Assembly: GCA_903881085.1 (NCBI GenBank)
Contig: CAIRSA010000261.1
Coordinates: forward strand, 1-37,800
From: an uncultured Acidobacteriia bacterium
GTDB lineage: Bacteria > Acidobacteriota > Terriglobia > Bryobacterales > Bryobacteraceae
Length of the DNA stretch: 37,800 nucleotides
Reading direction: 5' to 3'
Each line of letters opens with the position of its first letter. Position 1 is the first letter of the stretch. Positions 1 through 7,385 of this stretch are shown one piece after another. The notes beneath the pieces were generated by a model. It saw only the letters and a program-made list of their open reading frames with translations, ran no database searches and was not told the origin of the DNA. The translations under genes and the position numbers were made by a program.

Positions 1-216
1 CACCAGAGAAATCAGTGTGCGCCTCGGGGACGGGGCTCGACTCGCTACGCTGCGTCTAATGCGCATTCTCACGCTAGAAGCCGGGGAGATTATCATGACC
101 AAACCCGCCTTCTTTAGCGGCAAAGAAAGCGGCTCATTACAGATTGCGGCAAGGCCACTATCCATGAGTGCCTAACATGCCATTGGCCAATCGAAGGGAT
201 TTCAGAGAATGCGTGG

Positions 217-525
217 ATGGCGGGAGGAGGCCCATATCAAGCTCCGAAGTACTGCGGAGAATGTGGCAATCCCTTCCCTTGGACACAAATGGCTCTCGCC
301 GCCGCGAGACAATACACGGATGATCTTGAGGAGTTGAGCCCGGAAGAAAAGGTTGAATTGAAGAGAACAATCGATGATCTAAGTAGTGATACACCATTCA
401 CTACTCTGGCTGTGAGTCGTTTCAAGAGGATCATAGATAAGATTGGCCCAGTCGCGGGTGATTTTCTTCAAAAACTTGTGGTGAATGTCGCGACTGAGGC
501 CGCAAAAAAAGCGATGGGGCTATAA
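217..525 (+). CDS. DUF2321-like protein, 5' end probably disrupted
   Basis: The 102-residue frame starting at the ATG at 217 matches my memory of the C-terminal half of DUF2321 proteins: a CGECGNPFPWT zinc-ribbon end, then an acidic helix (LEELSPEEKVELKRTIDDL) and a basic C-terminal helix. The same frame stays open back to 118 and encodes C-G-K-A-T-I-x-x-C-x-x-C-x-x-P-I-x-G, the first zinc knuckle of the family. However, there is no start codon between 118 and 217, and a TAG stands at 115-117. The true N-terminus is therefore probably lost to a frameshift near 135-145, and the annotated ATG would cut off the first half of the zinc site. The biochemical role of the family is unknown. The family call comes from motif memory, without an alignment. 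Confidence 0.6.
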   Translation: MAGGGPYQAPKYCGECGNPFPWTQMALAAARQYTDDLEELSPEEKVELKRTIDDLSSDTPFTTLAVSRFKRIIDKIGPVAGDFLQKLVVNVATEAAKKAMGL

Positions 526-612
526 CGGCAAAACACCAAAAGGGGGTGATAGTGGTCTCGCAGACATTTCTTCATTGCGTCACCCGCTCAATCTCATCGA
601 GTCCAGAGAACA

Positions 613-1557
613 CTATTCCGCGCCAGGCGATGAGTCGTTTCTTGCAGCGTCAAAACCTCCGCTTTCGTATTTGATGGACCAGAGATTATCCATTCGCAGG
701 AAATAATGGAGCGACCTTGCGAAGCCATCCAATCCAGGAAACAATGTCGCCGCTGTGACATTCATATTCCACAAGTCTTGTAGAACATCATGGTGGGTAG
801 CGAGCGGAAGCAGAATTTTTATTACGGCTGCTTCGTTCAGCAACTTCCTCGCGTGATTTAGTTCAATGAAGTCCTCGATTCCTGTATCGGACAAAGTTGC
901 ATGCGGCAGACCAAACGTTGCTGCCAGAGAATGTATAAATGGGACATCCACGGAGAGAGGACACAAGAAGCGGCCTTGCTGAACGGCTAAGCGCTCATTC
1001 AGTCTGAAGGGCTGGACCTCAAAGGTAAAGTGTTTAGGCTGCGCAAAAGAGGTCTGGTTTTCTTTAAGCATGGTCTCCGCAAGCGCGCCCATACGATGCG
1101 GCACCTGCCAATAAGGTAGAAGCGACTCCTTCATGTCGACTCCAAGAAGAGGTCCCACCGCTTTGAACAATGCATGATCATTCACACCCCATATGGCGCA
1201 TTCTGACGAAGCTTTTTCGACAGCAAAGAAGGCAGCGACATAGAAAGAGCTCGTGAAATCAAGCAGCCTCGTAGGCCCGCCGAAATGTTGAATCAAGGCC
1301 ATCCATTCGATCAAGTTTTCGAGCGGCGGAGCATCTATCAGAAAATGGTGGGCGCGCCGTTGGAACTCCTCAATTATCTGGTGCTCGATTTTTCCCAACA
1401 ACAACGATGTTCCTTGCGCTTGCTGCCCGGCGCGCTGAAGCGTAGTGCTGAGGGACCAGGATGCGTCTTGTTGGCCACGAAATATCCACCCCTGTAGCTC
1501 ATCCGCAAGGATGCGCGCTTCTCGCCATGTCTTTAGCCGGAGTGTTACACAGTTCAT
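613..1557 (-). CDS. FRG domain-containing protein
   Basis: This 314-residue protein carries the features that name the FRG domain: WIFRGQ at about residues 24-29 followed by a conserved tryptophan, QHFGGPTRLLDFTSS at 90-104, a hydrophobic helix (YVAAFFAVE) and a later QQGRF element near 193-197. The domain covers roughly residues 10-250. FRG proteins are widespread in bacteria and phages and are often found in variable, defence-like neighbourhoods, but their activity is not settled. There is no signal peptide or membrane segment, so it should be cytosolic. It stands alone, with an AT-richer 234-bp gap on its 5' side. The ATG at 1557 is the only good start. Confidence 0.88.
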   Translation of the reverse strand: MNCVTLRLKTWREARILADELQGWIFRGQQDASWSLSTTLQRAGQQAQGTSLLLGKIEHQIIEEFQRRAHHFLIDAPPLENLIEWMALIQHFGGPTRLLDFTSSFYVAAFFAVEKASSECAIWGVNDHALFKAVGPLLGVDMKESLLPYWQVPHRMGALAETMLKENQTSFAQPKHFTFEVQPFRLNERLAVQQGRFLCPLSVDVPFIHSLAATFGLPHATLSDTGIEDFIELNHARKLLNEAAVIKILLPLATHHDVLQDLWNMNVTAATLFPGLDGFARSLHYFLRMDNLWSIKYESGGFDAARNDSSPGAE

Positions 1558-1791
1558 TTGTTGTCCTAGTTTCTGTGCCCAAACCCCACAAATAGCATGA
1601 ACTCAGATTTAGTTACTAATTCTTTCATATTTCATTACATTCATTCTTCTTGTAAAACTGTCACGCCTTTCGTTGTCTCCCTTTATGGATGTACCCGACA
1701 AGTATGTCCACAAGTGACAGCACTGTCCCCGAAGCCATGAATGAGTTAGGGGCGATTGCCAATCGCCCGCAGACTGCCAGTTTGCCCCACG

Positions 1792-2655
1792 TCAGATTTG
1801 GAAATGGTCTCCGGCGGGGATGTATTCCACCGTGACTTCCTTGATGATGGTGCGCAGCCACGATGCGAATTCGTCCATGCCGGCTTCTTCGCCGGAGAGG
1901 TGGGCGCAGAGGAGCATGGCTTTGGGGGCTCCTGAGGCGACGAGGTCGCGGACGTATTCGGCGGTGTCGCGCTCGCGGGCTTCGAAGACGATGATGAGGT
2001 CGGATTTTGCGAGGAGGCGCATGTTCTCTTCCAGGCCGTGGCCGCCTTGGGCTACTTTGGTGACCTTGAGGTTGGGGTCTCCGATTAGGCGGGCGCTTTT
2101 GGTCTTGAGCTTTGTTGCGTGGTGTTGGGCTACGGCGTTGACGGTGGTCGCGGGGAGCGTGTAGCAGCGCGGGTCTGCTGCGTCGCGATACTTTTCCCAG
2201 GCGAGGGCTTTGGCCCAGCCGAGGAAGATGGGGTCGGGGCGGAGGCCGTGCATTTGATCGTGCGAACGCCAGACGACCATTTTGTTTTTTTCGATGAAGC
2301 CGCGCTTGGTGAGGGTGAGCGGATCGGCGGCGAGTTCGGGCATGGGTTCGGGGTCGTGCCAGAAGGTCGGCTCGTGGCTGATGACGAAGTTGCGACCGGC
2401 TTTGTGGGCGCGCTGGAGAACGTCGAGCGTGGCCATGAAGGTGGTGGCGATGCCGGTGATGGGAGTGGCGGGGTCGCCGGCTTTGATGGTGTCGCGCTTG
2501 AACTGTGCTCCGGCGGGGCTCGAGTTCTTGGCGGCTGCCATTTTGGCGGTGATGCGGTCTATGTATTGTTGGGCCGTTAGGGGCGCGGCTTGTGCGCGGG
2601 CTTTTGGGGCGGCGAGTGCAGCGGCCGCGGTGGCGGCGAATTGTCTGCGGTTCAT
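1792..2655 (-). CDS. NIF3-like dinuclear metal protein with Tat-type signal
   Basis: The protein has 287 residues. It opens with MNRRQF and an alanine-rich stretch (AATAAAALAAPKARA), a probable twin-arginine or lipoprotein-like export signal, which is unusual because most NIF3 proteins are cytosolic. The mature part has the NIF3 core: GDPATPITGIATTF, then ISHEPTFW (metal-ligand histidine), RSHDQMH (candidate second-site ligands) and CAHLSGEEAGM near the C-terminus (His and Glu ligands). NIF3/YbgI proteins bind two metals in a toroidal hexamer, and their reaction is poorly defined. The start ATG overlaps the stop of the upstream paralogue in an ATGA, so the two are translationally coupled. The ATG at 2655 is preferred to longer readings because the upstream frame is a low-complexity shadow of the paralogue. 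Confidence 0.8.
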   Translation of the reverse strand: MNRRQFAATAAAALAAPKARAQAAPLTAQQYIDRITAKMAAAKNSSPAGAQFKRDTIKAGDPATPITGIATTFMATLDVLQRAHKAGRNFVISHEPTFWHDPEPMPELAADPLTLTKRGFIEKNKMVVWRSHDQMHGLRPDPIFLGWAKALAWEKYRDAADPRCYTLPATTVNAVAQHHATKLKTKSARLIGDPNLKVTKVAQGGHGLEENMRLLAKSDLIIVFEARERDTAEYVRDLVASGAPKAMLLCAHLSGEEAGMDEFASWLRTIIKEVTVEYIPAGDHFQI

Positions 2656-3425
2656 GACCACTTCCTTGCGGCGAAGGGTTCGCCTGCGGGGATGAGTTCT
2701 GTTGGGATTTCGGTGATGATGGCTTTGAGCCAGTTGGCCATTTCGTTGACGCCGGGTTCTTCTGAGGCGGCGAGGCCGAGGACGATGAGGGCTTTGTTTT
2801 GGCCGGCGGCGAGGACGTCCTGGAAGTAGGTGCTGGCTTCCCATTCGACGGGTTCGCCGATGATGACGGCGTCGACGGTGGGGTCGTCGTTGAGGATTTT
2901 GGCGAGGGCGGGGGTGGTGATCATGCCGGTGGTGAGGGCGGCTTTTTTGATTTTGGCGGTGGGCGCGCCTAGGATGCGGACGCCGTTGAGCTTGAGGCGG
3001 GCGGCCAGGGTCTGGGCGGTTGTGGCGCTGGCGAGTTGGTAGTAGGGGCCGGTGGGCGTGAGGTTGTGCCAGCCGAGGGCTTTGGCGAGGCCGGTTTGTT
3101 GGAGGCTGGGGGTGCGGGCGTCCCAGGCGTCTTTCAGGCGGTAGATGACGAGGTTGTTTTCGGCGATGAACTTTTGTTTGATTTCGAGGAGGGGGTTGCC
3201 GGCGAGTTGGCGCGGGTTGCGGGCCCAGTAGGGGGATTCGCGGGCGATGATGAGGTTGCGGTGGTGGGCGGCGGCTTTGCGGAGGACGTCGAGCGAGGGG
3301 ACGAAGGTGGTGGCGATGCCGGTGATGGGGGTGGCGGGGTCTCCGGCCTGGAAGGCGTCGGCGTTGCGGGTGGGGGTGGGGAGGTGGGCTGTGAGGCGGG
3401 TTAGGATTTCCTGGGCGGTTGGCAT
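2652..3425 (-). CDS. NIF3-like paralogue with degenerate metal site
   Basis: This 257-residue protein is clearly related to the next gene: it shares GDPATPITGIATTF, the overall spacing, and a C-terminal SEEPGVNEMANWL block matching GEEAGMDEFASWL. Positions that are metal ligands in the partner are changed: ISHEPTFW becomes IARESPYW, RSHDQ becomes RLKDA, and the histidine of CAHLSGEE becomes leucine. It also lacks a signal peptide. It may therefore be a non-catalytic or altered partner of the exported paralogue, or a diverging duplicate. It lies first in a two-gene unit and its TGA overlaps the partner's ATG. Codon use is strongly GC3-biased, so the opposite strand stays open in several frames that are not genes. 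Confidence 0.75.
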   Translation of the reverse strand: MPTAQEILTRLTAHLPTPTRNADAFQAGDPATPITGIATTFVPSLDVLRKAAAHHRNLIIARESPYWARNPRQLAGNPLLEIKQKFIAENNLVIYRLKDAWDARTPSLQQTGLAKALGWHNLTPTGPYYQLASATTAQTLAARLKLNGVRILGAPTAKIKKAALTTGMITTPALAKILNDDPTVDAVIIGEPVEWEASTYFQDVLAAGQNKALIVLGLAASEEPGVNEMANWLKAIITEIPTELIPAGEPFAARKWS

Positions 3426-3437
3426 GGGGTGATTTTA

Positions 3438-3800
3438 TCACTGTAGGAGGTTTGGCTTTCTTATGCGAAGAGAATCCTTGGTGAGGACCGTGAACATATC
3501 CGGCAGGTCTGCTCCGTGGAAGCTTAGGATATGGGAGACTCGATCTTCTTTTTCTTTCGCCGTTAGGCCTTCCAGCCGAGATAGTAGGACGTCTGAATGG
3601 CTCAAGGCCTGACGGAAAACCAACTCGCCAAAATCTTTGTCTTGAGTTATGAGAAGAATGTTCTCCTGACAGCTGTAGGCCAAGACGTCGATGTCAGGAA
3701 TGCTGGGTAGTAGCTCGGCGATATAGATTACATCATGGCCGTCGGCGCGGAGGCGGTCGACAATTCCGCCATCCAGGCTTTCATCGGCGACGATTCGCAT
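3438..3800 (-). CDS. DUF5615 PIN-like toxin
   Basis: The 120-residue protein begins MRIVADESLDGGIVDRLRADGHDV and continues with an ITQDKDFGELVF block. Together these form the Asp-rich signature of DUF5615, a PIN-like (Mut7-C related) fold thought to act as an RNase toxin. Likely acidic residues are D5 and E6 at the start and the D-K-D triad near residues 53-55. It is encoded directly after its DUF433 partner; the partner's TGA and this ATG overlap as TGATG, so translation is coupled. Family function as a toxin is inferred from this recurrent pairing. Confidence 0.85.
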   Translation of the reverse strand: MRIVADESLDGGIVDRLRADGHDVIYIAELLPSIPDIDVLAYSCQENILLITQDKDFGELVFRQALSHSDVLLSRLEGLTAKEKEDRVSHILSFHGADLPDMFTVLTKDSLRIRKPNLLQ

Positions 3801-4036
3801 CAGGAGGCTTGTTCAACCGGGTAAGCAAAGTCCCGTTGCAGGCTTCGCAGTGCGAAGCCAATTGCGGCTTGAATGGCCCCTTTAGGCAAGCGCCGGTGGG
3901 CTTCAAGGATTTGTGATTCAGGCTCTCCTGCTGCTAGCTTTTCGAGAATGAGTTCGACGGTTATGCGAGTCCCTCGGATAGTGGGCTTGCCCATCATTAT
4001 TTTGGGGTCGCAGACGATTAGGTCATTTGTTGTCAT
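3800..4036 (-). CDS. DUF433 domain antitoxin
   Basis: The 78-residue protein has the DUF433 core: a start block with DPKIMMGKPTIRGTRITVELI followed by a helix-turn-helix-like segment (LEKLAAGEPESQILEAHRRL). DUF433 proteins are small DNA-binding proteins that usually precede a DUF5615 gene. It is the first gene of that pair here and would be expected to neutralise the toxin and repress the promoter upstream of 4036. No operator could be identified with confidence. Confidence 0.87.
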   Translation of the reverse strand: MTTNDLIVCDPKIMMGKPTIRGTRITVELILEKLAAGEPESQILEAHRRLPKGAIQAAIGFALRSLQRDFAYPVEQAS

Positions 4037-4060
4037 GATGTCCGTCCTAGTTTGATTCTA

Positions 4061-4525
4061 TCAAGTGCCGCTGGATTTGGAGGGTGCGTGGAAGTTGCCA
4101 TTGGTTTTCCTGGTGGGTACCGAGGTCAAGAGTTCAAAGCCGTTAATCCGCCGACGACGAACTCTTCCACTGCTTTCATGTTGTTTAAGAGCTCGCTGCA
4201 CATCTGCCAACTCCACGTTGAACCCGTGCGACTGCAAATATTGTAAGAGGCGCCAATCATCGAACAGTGCGCTGTCCGTTACGCTTCTATGCATGTCGAC
4301 AACATTTCCGCTCTTGCTGTTTTGGAAGGATAATCCAACTCCGTGTTTCCGGAAGACCCAATTCTCTGCTCCCAAACTGACTATTCCGGAATTGGGGCAA
4401 TCCAGGAGTAGCTCCCAATCGTGAACTGCTGGATAGCTCGTTTTGAAGGCGGCCAAGAGCGTGGCTTGCGTGCTGGTCATGACTTCAAATTCTGTGAGCA
4501 ATGTTTCCAGTGTTAGCTTCCTCAT
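4061..4525 (-). CDS. hypothetical protein, possibly DUF6896-like
   Basis: The start is placed at the ATG at 4525, not the upstream ATG at 4567, because an AAGGAGGAG ribosome binding site ends two bases before it and there is none at 4567. The product is 154 residues. A central block with WVFRKHGVGLSFQNSKSG, then VVDMH and FDDWRLLQYLQSHG, resembles my memory of DUF6896 proteins (HGxG, an I/V-D element, F-D-xW-R-L), but this is uncertain. The C-terminal 40 residues are basic and include the run RVRRRRING. There are no membrane segments. It sits between two toxin-antitoxin pairs in the same orientation, so a role in a conflict system is possible but unproven. Confidence 0.55.
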   Translation of the reverse strand: MRKLTLETLLTEFEVMTSTQATLLAAFKTSYPAVHDWELLLDCPNSGIVSLGAENWVFRKHGVGLSFQNSKSGNVVDMHRSVTDSALFDDWRLLQYLQSHGFNVELADVQRALKQHESSGRVRRRRINGFELLTSVPTRKTNGNFHAPSKSSGT

Positions 4526-4610
4526 CGCTCCTCCTTCTCGATATTCCTGGAACGTGGCCCATTGCATCGGCAGTTACAGAGCCGATCATTTGCAGTCTAC
4601 AAGTGGTGGC

Positions 4611-4952
4611 TTATCGCATGGAGATCGAAAGGTCGCCGTGGTGTTTGGTTGTTGACGTGACTGCGATTTCGATGTCGTGGCCTAGGGCGCGGAGGAAATC
4701 CATCAGGCGCTCGACGGAGAAGGTTCCTGAACGGCCGCGCATTAGGCTGGAAACATGCGGCTGCTTGATTCCGAGAATTGCGCCGGCATCTGATTGCGTC
4801 AGATTACGGCTCTTGATGGTTTTGTAGATTTGCAGGGTCAGTTGGGCTTTGAGGAGCTCCTGCTCGGGATTTGCCAGTCCAAGATCCGCGAATACGTTGC
4901 CGGTGCTTTCTGTGATGCGGATTGATCCGATTTTCTTTGTCCTGGTCGCCAT
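4611..4952 (-). CDS. XRE/HigA-type antitoxin
   Basis: The 113-residue protein starts at MATRTKKIGSIR. The more upstream ATG at 5015 lies in a palindrome and is rejected. A helix-turn-helix domain spans about residues 40-95, with LTQSDAGAILGIKQPHVSSL as the recognition unit and FSVERLMDFLRALGHDIEI after it, the ending typical of antitoxins paired with Gp49-like toxins. It lies downstream of the toxin gene, the toxin-first order of HigBA modules. A 130-bp gap containing a palindrome separates the two genes, which is wide for this family. Confidence 0.85.
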   Translation of the reverse strand: MATRTKKIGSIRITESTGNVFADLGLANPEQELLKAQLTLQIYKTIKSRNLTQSDAGAILGIKQPHVSSLMRGRSGTFSVERLMDFLRALGHDIEIAVTSTTKHHGDLSISMR

Positions 4953-5007
4953 GTTTAATTTTGCCTTTCTCTGTAATCGCGTTCTGCTGCCGCTAGTCAT
5001 TAACTTC

Positions 5008-5083
5008 GCGCACAACGGAGCCTCGCCGCGCGCCCGTAGGATTATTCACGGGCCACCCGGCGTGCGCGGCGGGCCCTGTGCGC
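5008..5083. repeat. 76-bp nested palindrome between toxin and antitoxin
   Basis: Outer arms GCGCACA (5008-5014) and TGTGCGC (5077-5083) are perfect. Middle arms (5022-5031 with 5064-5073) match with one difference, and the inner arms GCCCGT (5032-5037) and ACGGGC (5048-5053) are perfect around a 10-base loop. The whole folds as one long GC-rich hairpin and reaches the last base of the toxin gene. It could be a REP-like element, a transcript-processing hairpin or an operator. I see no GTTRRRY core that would make it an integron attC site. Confidence 0.7.
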
Positions 5084-5409
5084 TAATTTTGATGGATTAA
5101 ATCCAGTTCCTGTTTGGGTGTGGCGATGCCCTTTTTGGATTTCTTCTGAAATGCGTGAAGTACGTAGATGGTATCCGAGAACTGGACGGTGTAGACCGTT
5201 CTCCACGTATCGCCCACGAAGTCAGTCGCAATTTTCAACACCGAACGCCCGCCAAAGCCCGACAGTGACTTCACGTCCGGGTATTCCGTGCCACATTGGG
5301 CTGCATACAGGGCTTGCCCGACATCCCGCTGCACGGCCTTGGGGATTTTTTTCAAATCCCGCTTGGACGATGCTATCCACCGCACTTCTTTGATTTGGCG
5401 GTACACCAT
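5083..5409 (-). CDS. HigB/Gp49-like RelE-superfamily toxin
   Basis: The 108-residue protein shows the Gp49-like (PF05973) layout: an N-terminal VRWIASSKRDLKKIPKAVQ helix pair, then SLSGFGGRSVLKIA, a WRTVYTVQF beta strand, and YVLHAFQKKSKKGIATPKQE at the end. The F-x-K-K-(S/T)-x-x-(T/G) ending is typical. Members are ribosome-dependent or free mRNA interferases. The gene precedes the XRE antitoxin gene on the same strand. The arginine, tyrosine and lysines expected for RNA cleavage appear present, so it looks intact. Confidence 0.88.
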   Translation of the reverse strand: MVYRQIKEVRWIASSKRDLKKIPKAVQRDVGQALYAAQCGTEYPDVKSLSGFGGRSVLKIATDFVGDTWRTVYTVQFSDTIYVLHAFQKKSKKGIATPKQELDLIHQN

Positions 5410-5511
5410 ACAAGTATACAGCTAGTTGTATTTGTGGGCCGCGCGGGATTTGCGGGTGAGGGCAAACGTGGGGACGGAGCAAGCTCCCGTCCCCAGTTTG
5501 GGCGGCGTCGT

Positions 5512-6396
5512 TTAAGTGAGTTTGGAGAGAAGTTGCATTAGGTCTTTGTGGGCGTAGTAGTCCGTATCTTTTACGCGGGCGGCGGCGGCTTCCAGTTCGG
5601 GACGGGCTGGTTGGGCGGCGGGACCGAGGGTGGCGAGAGTGCGGGTTAGTTCGGAGAGCTCGCCGGTTTTGTCGTCGGTCAGTTCCGATAGGCGGGCGCG
5701 GATGGCGACCATCACCTGTATGTCGCTCAATTTGAATTTACTGATGAGATAGCGGCCGTACTTGCGATTCTGGTCGGAGAAGTTGCTGACATATGCGGCA
5801 GCATATGACTCCAGGTCCGGGCGTTGGGCAAGTATGTCGGCGGCCAATTCGTTGGGGCCGTTCCAGCGGGTGGCGGCGTCGAGTAACTCGTCGATTGGGG
5901 TTTCGTCATTCAGCTGCAGGCCGTGCCAGATTTCGCGGAAGCCGTATAACTCGTTGGGTAGTGAGGCGGGCGGGTGATCGGGCGGCACGCCTAGGGCCAG
6001 CAGTGTTTCGCGGAAGGTGGCGGATTGCGGGGGCCTGGCGGCGGCCAGATCGGCTTCGGTTTCGAAGCGGGCGGCGGCGCTGAAGTACAAGCGGGGCTTT
6101 TGGTTTTCGAGGAAGCGCGGCCAGGCGGTGGCCCAGGCGCGGGCATCGGGGGTTAGTTCAATAGTGTTGTAGCCGAGCAGCTGCACGTCGTGCGGGCGGG
6201 GTTCGTCGACAATGGCTTCGACCAGCTCGCAGGCGCCGCAGCGCAGGCAGGCGAGCAGGCGCGTGTTGCCGGGCAACGTATCGAGCACGGTGGCGTGGAA
6301 CGTGTCCGGGCATTGGCAGGGTAAGGGGTTCAGATTTTCCATTGAGATTGTAGTAGCTGCTTTCGAATTATTTGTACCTTGAACTATGCCTTCCAT
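5512..6396 (-). CDS. hypothetical protein with N-terminal Cys-rich motif
   Basis: I do not recognise this 294-residue protein. The N-terminus has CQCPDTFH followed after about 20 residues by LACLRCGAC, a plausible zinc ribbon (residues ~28-60). The middle is Pro/Ala-rich, with a conserved-looking NELYGFREIWHGLQL segment. The last ~90 residues are helical and look like one or two HEAT-type repeats (ATLGPAAQPARPELEAAA). There is no signal or membrane segment. The start is uncertain: an ATG at 6342 would give a protein beginning MENLNPLPCQCPD. It faces galU divergently across about 100 bp. Confidence 0.55.
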   Translation of the reverse strand: MEGIVQGTNNSKAATTISMENLNPLPCQCPDTFHATVLDTLPGNTRLLACLRCGACELVEAIVDEPRPHDVQLLGYNTIELTPDARAWATAWPRFLENQKPRLYFSAAARFETEADLAAARPPQSATFRETLLALGVPPDHPPASLPNELYGFREIWHGLQLNDETPIDELLDAATRWNGPNELAADILAQRPDLESYAAAYVSNFSDQNRKYGRYLISKFKLSDIQVMVAIRARLSELTDDKTGELSELTRTLATLGPAAQPARPELEAAAARVKDTDYYAHKDLMQLLSKLT

Positions 6397-6500
6397 CGTC
6401 CAACAATTTTACCAATGTCTACTGCCTCAACTGCGGCTCCGGCAGCTACCAGCACGTACTCTGACTATGTCAATCCGCAATCCGTATACACTAGAGGTGT

Positions 6501-7385
6501 ATGAATCTTAAGGTCAGAAAAGCAGTCTTCCCCGCGGCGGGACTGGGAACCAGGTTTCTTCCCGCAACCAAGGCAATGCCTAAGGAAATGTTGCCTTTGG
6601 TTGATAAGCCGCTGATCCAGTACGCGGTGGAAGAATCCATTCATTCGGGCATCCAGAACATCTACATTGTTACGGGGCGCGGCAAGAGCGCGATCGAAGA
6701 TCATTTCGATGTCAGTTTTGAGCTTGAGCATCTGCTTTCGTCGCGGAAGAAGACAGAGCTGCTGTCGATCGTGCAGGGCGTTTCCGATATGATCAACATC
6801 GCCTACGTGCGGCAGAAGGAAGCACTGGGCCTTGGGCACGCGGTTTTGCGGGCGAAGGAATTGATTGGGGATGAGCCGTTCGCGGTGGTCCTTTCCGACG
6901 ATGTGATCGATTCGGAGATTCCGTGTTTGCGTCAGTTGTTGGATGTTTACGAGTTCTACGGCGCATCGGTAGTGGCGCTGATGGAGGTGCCGCCTGACCA
7001 AACCTCTTCCTACGGAATTGTGGATGCAGAACCGGTTGAGCACAATGGGGCGAAATCGAGTCTGTACCGTGTTAGGAATATGGTGGAGAAACCAAAGCCC
7101 GGCTCGGCGCCATCGAACCTGGCCATCATCGGCCGTTATATTCTGACTCCTGAGATATTCAAGTCGATTGAGCAGATCGAGCCCGGCGCGGGTGGCGAAC
7201 TTCAATTGACTGACGCGTTGAAACATCTGCTGCGCAACCGGCCTATTTATGGGTTGAAGTTTGAAGGTACGCGGTACGATGCGGGCGACAAACTTGGATT
7301 CCTGAAAGCGACAGTTGAGATGGCACTGAAGCGCCGCGATCTGGGCACTGCGTTCCATGAGTATTTGAAAACCTTAAAATTATGA
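6501..7385 (+). CDS. galU: UTP-glucose-1-phosphate uridylyltransferase
   Basis: The 294-residue protein is full length for GalU. It has the nucleotide-binding start VRKAVFPAAGLGTRFLPATK, then KEMLPLVDKPLIQYAVEE, VVLSDD, MVEKPKPG (uridine/sugar phosphate loop) and the C-terminal RYDAGDKLGFLKA. It makes UDP-glucose from UTP and glucose-1-phosphate in the cytosol, supplying envelope glycan and trehalose synthesis. An AGAGGTG sits very close to the ATG. Its TGA overlaps the ATG of the next gene (ATGA), so it heads a cotranscribed run. Confidence 0.96.
   Translation: MNLKVRKAVFPAAGLGTRFLPATKAMPKEMLPLVDKPLIQYAVEESIHSGIQNIYIVTGRGKSAIEDHFDVSFELEHLLSSRKKTELLSIVQGVSDMINIAYVRQKEALGLGHAVLRAKELIGDEPFAVVLSDDVIDSEIPCLRQLLDVYEFYGASVVALMEVPPDQTSSYGIVDAEPVEHNGAKSSLYRVRNMVEKPKPGSAPSNLAIIGRYILTPEIFKSIEQIEPGAGGELQLTDALKHLLRNRPIYGLKFEGTRYDAGDKLGFLKATVEMALKRRDLGTAFHEYLKTLKL

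Noticed and set aside
1558..1791. Possible insertion-sequence remnant in the AT-richer gap
   Set aside because: Only a 7-bp CTGTCAC/GTGACAG inverted pair was seen; no transposase coding or target duplication.
1792..3441. A 549-residue minus-strand frame rich in Arg and Pro
   Set aside because: Its N-terminal half is the out-of-frame shadow of the first NIF3 paralogue; the true gene starts at 2655.
5008..5083. Integron attC site
   Set aside because: Palindromic and about the right length, but no GTTRRRY/RYYYAAC core pair and it sits between paired toxin and antitoxin genes.
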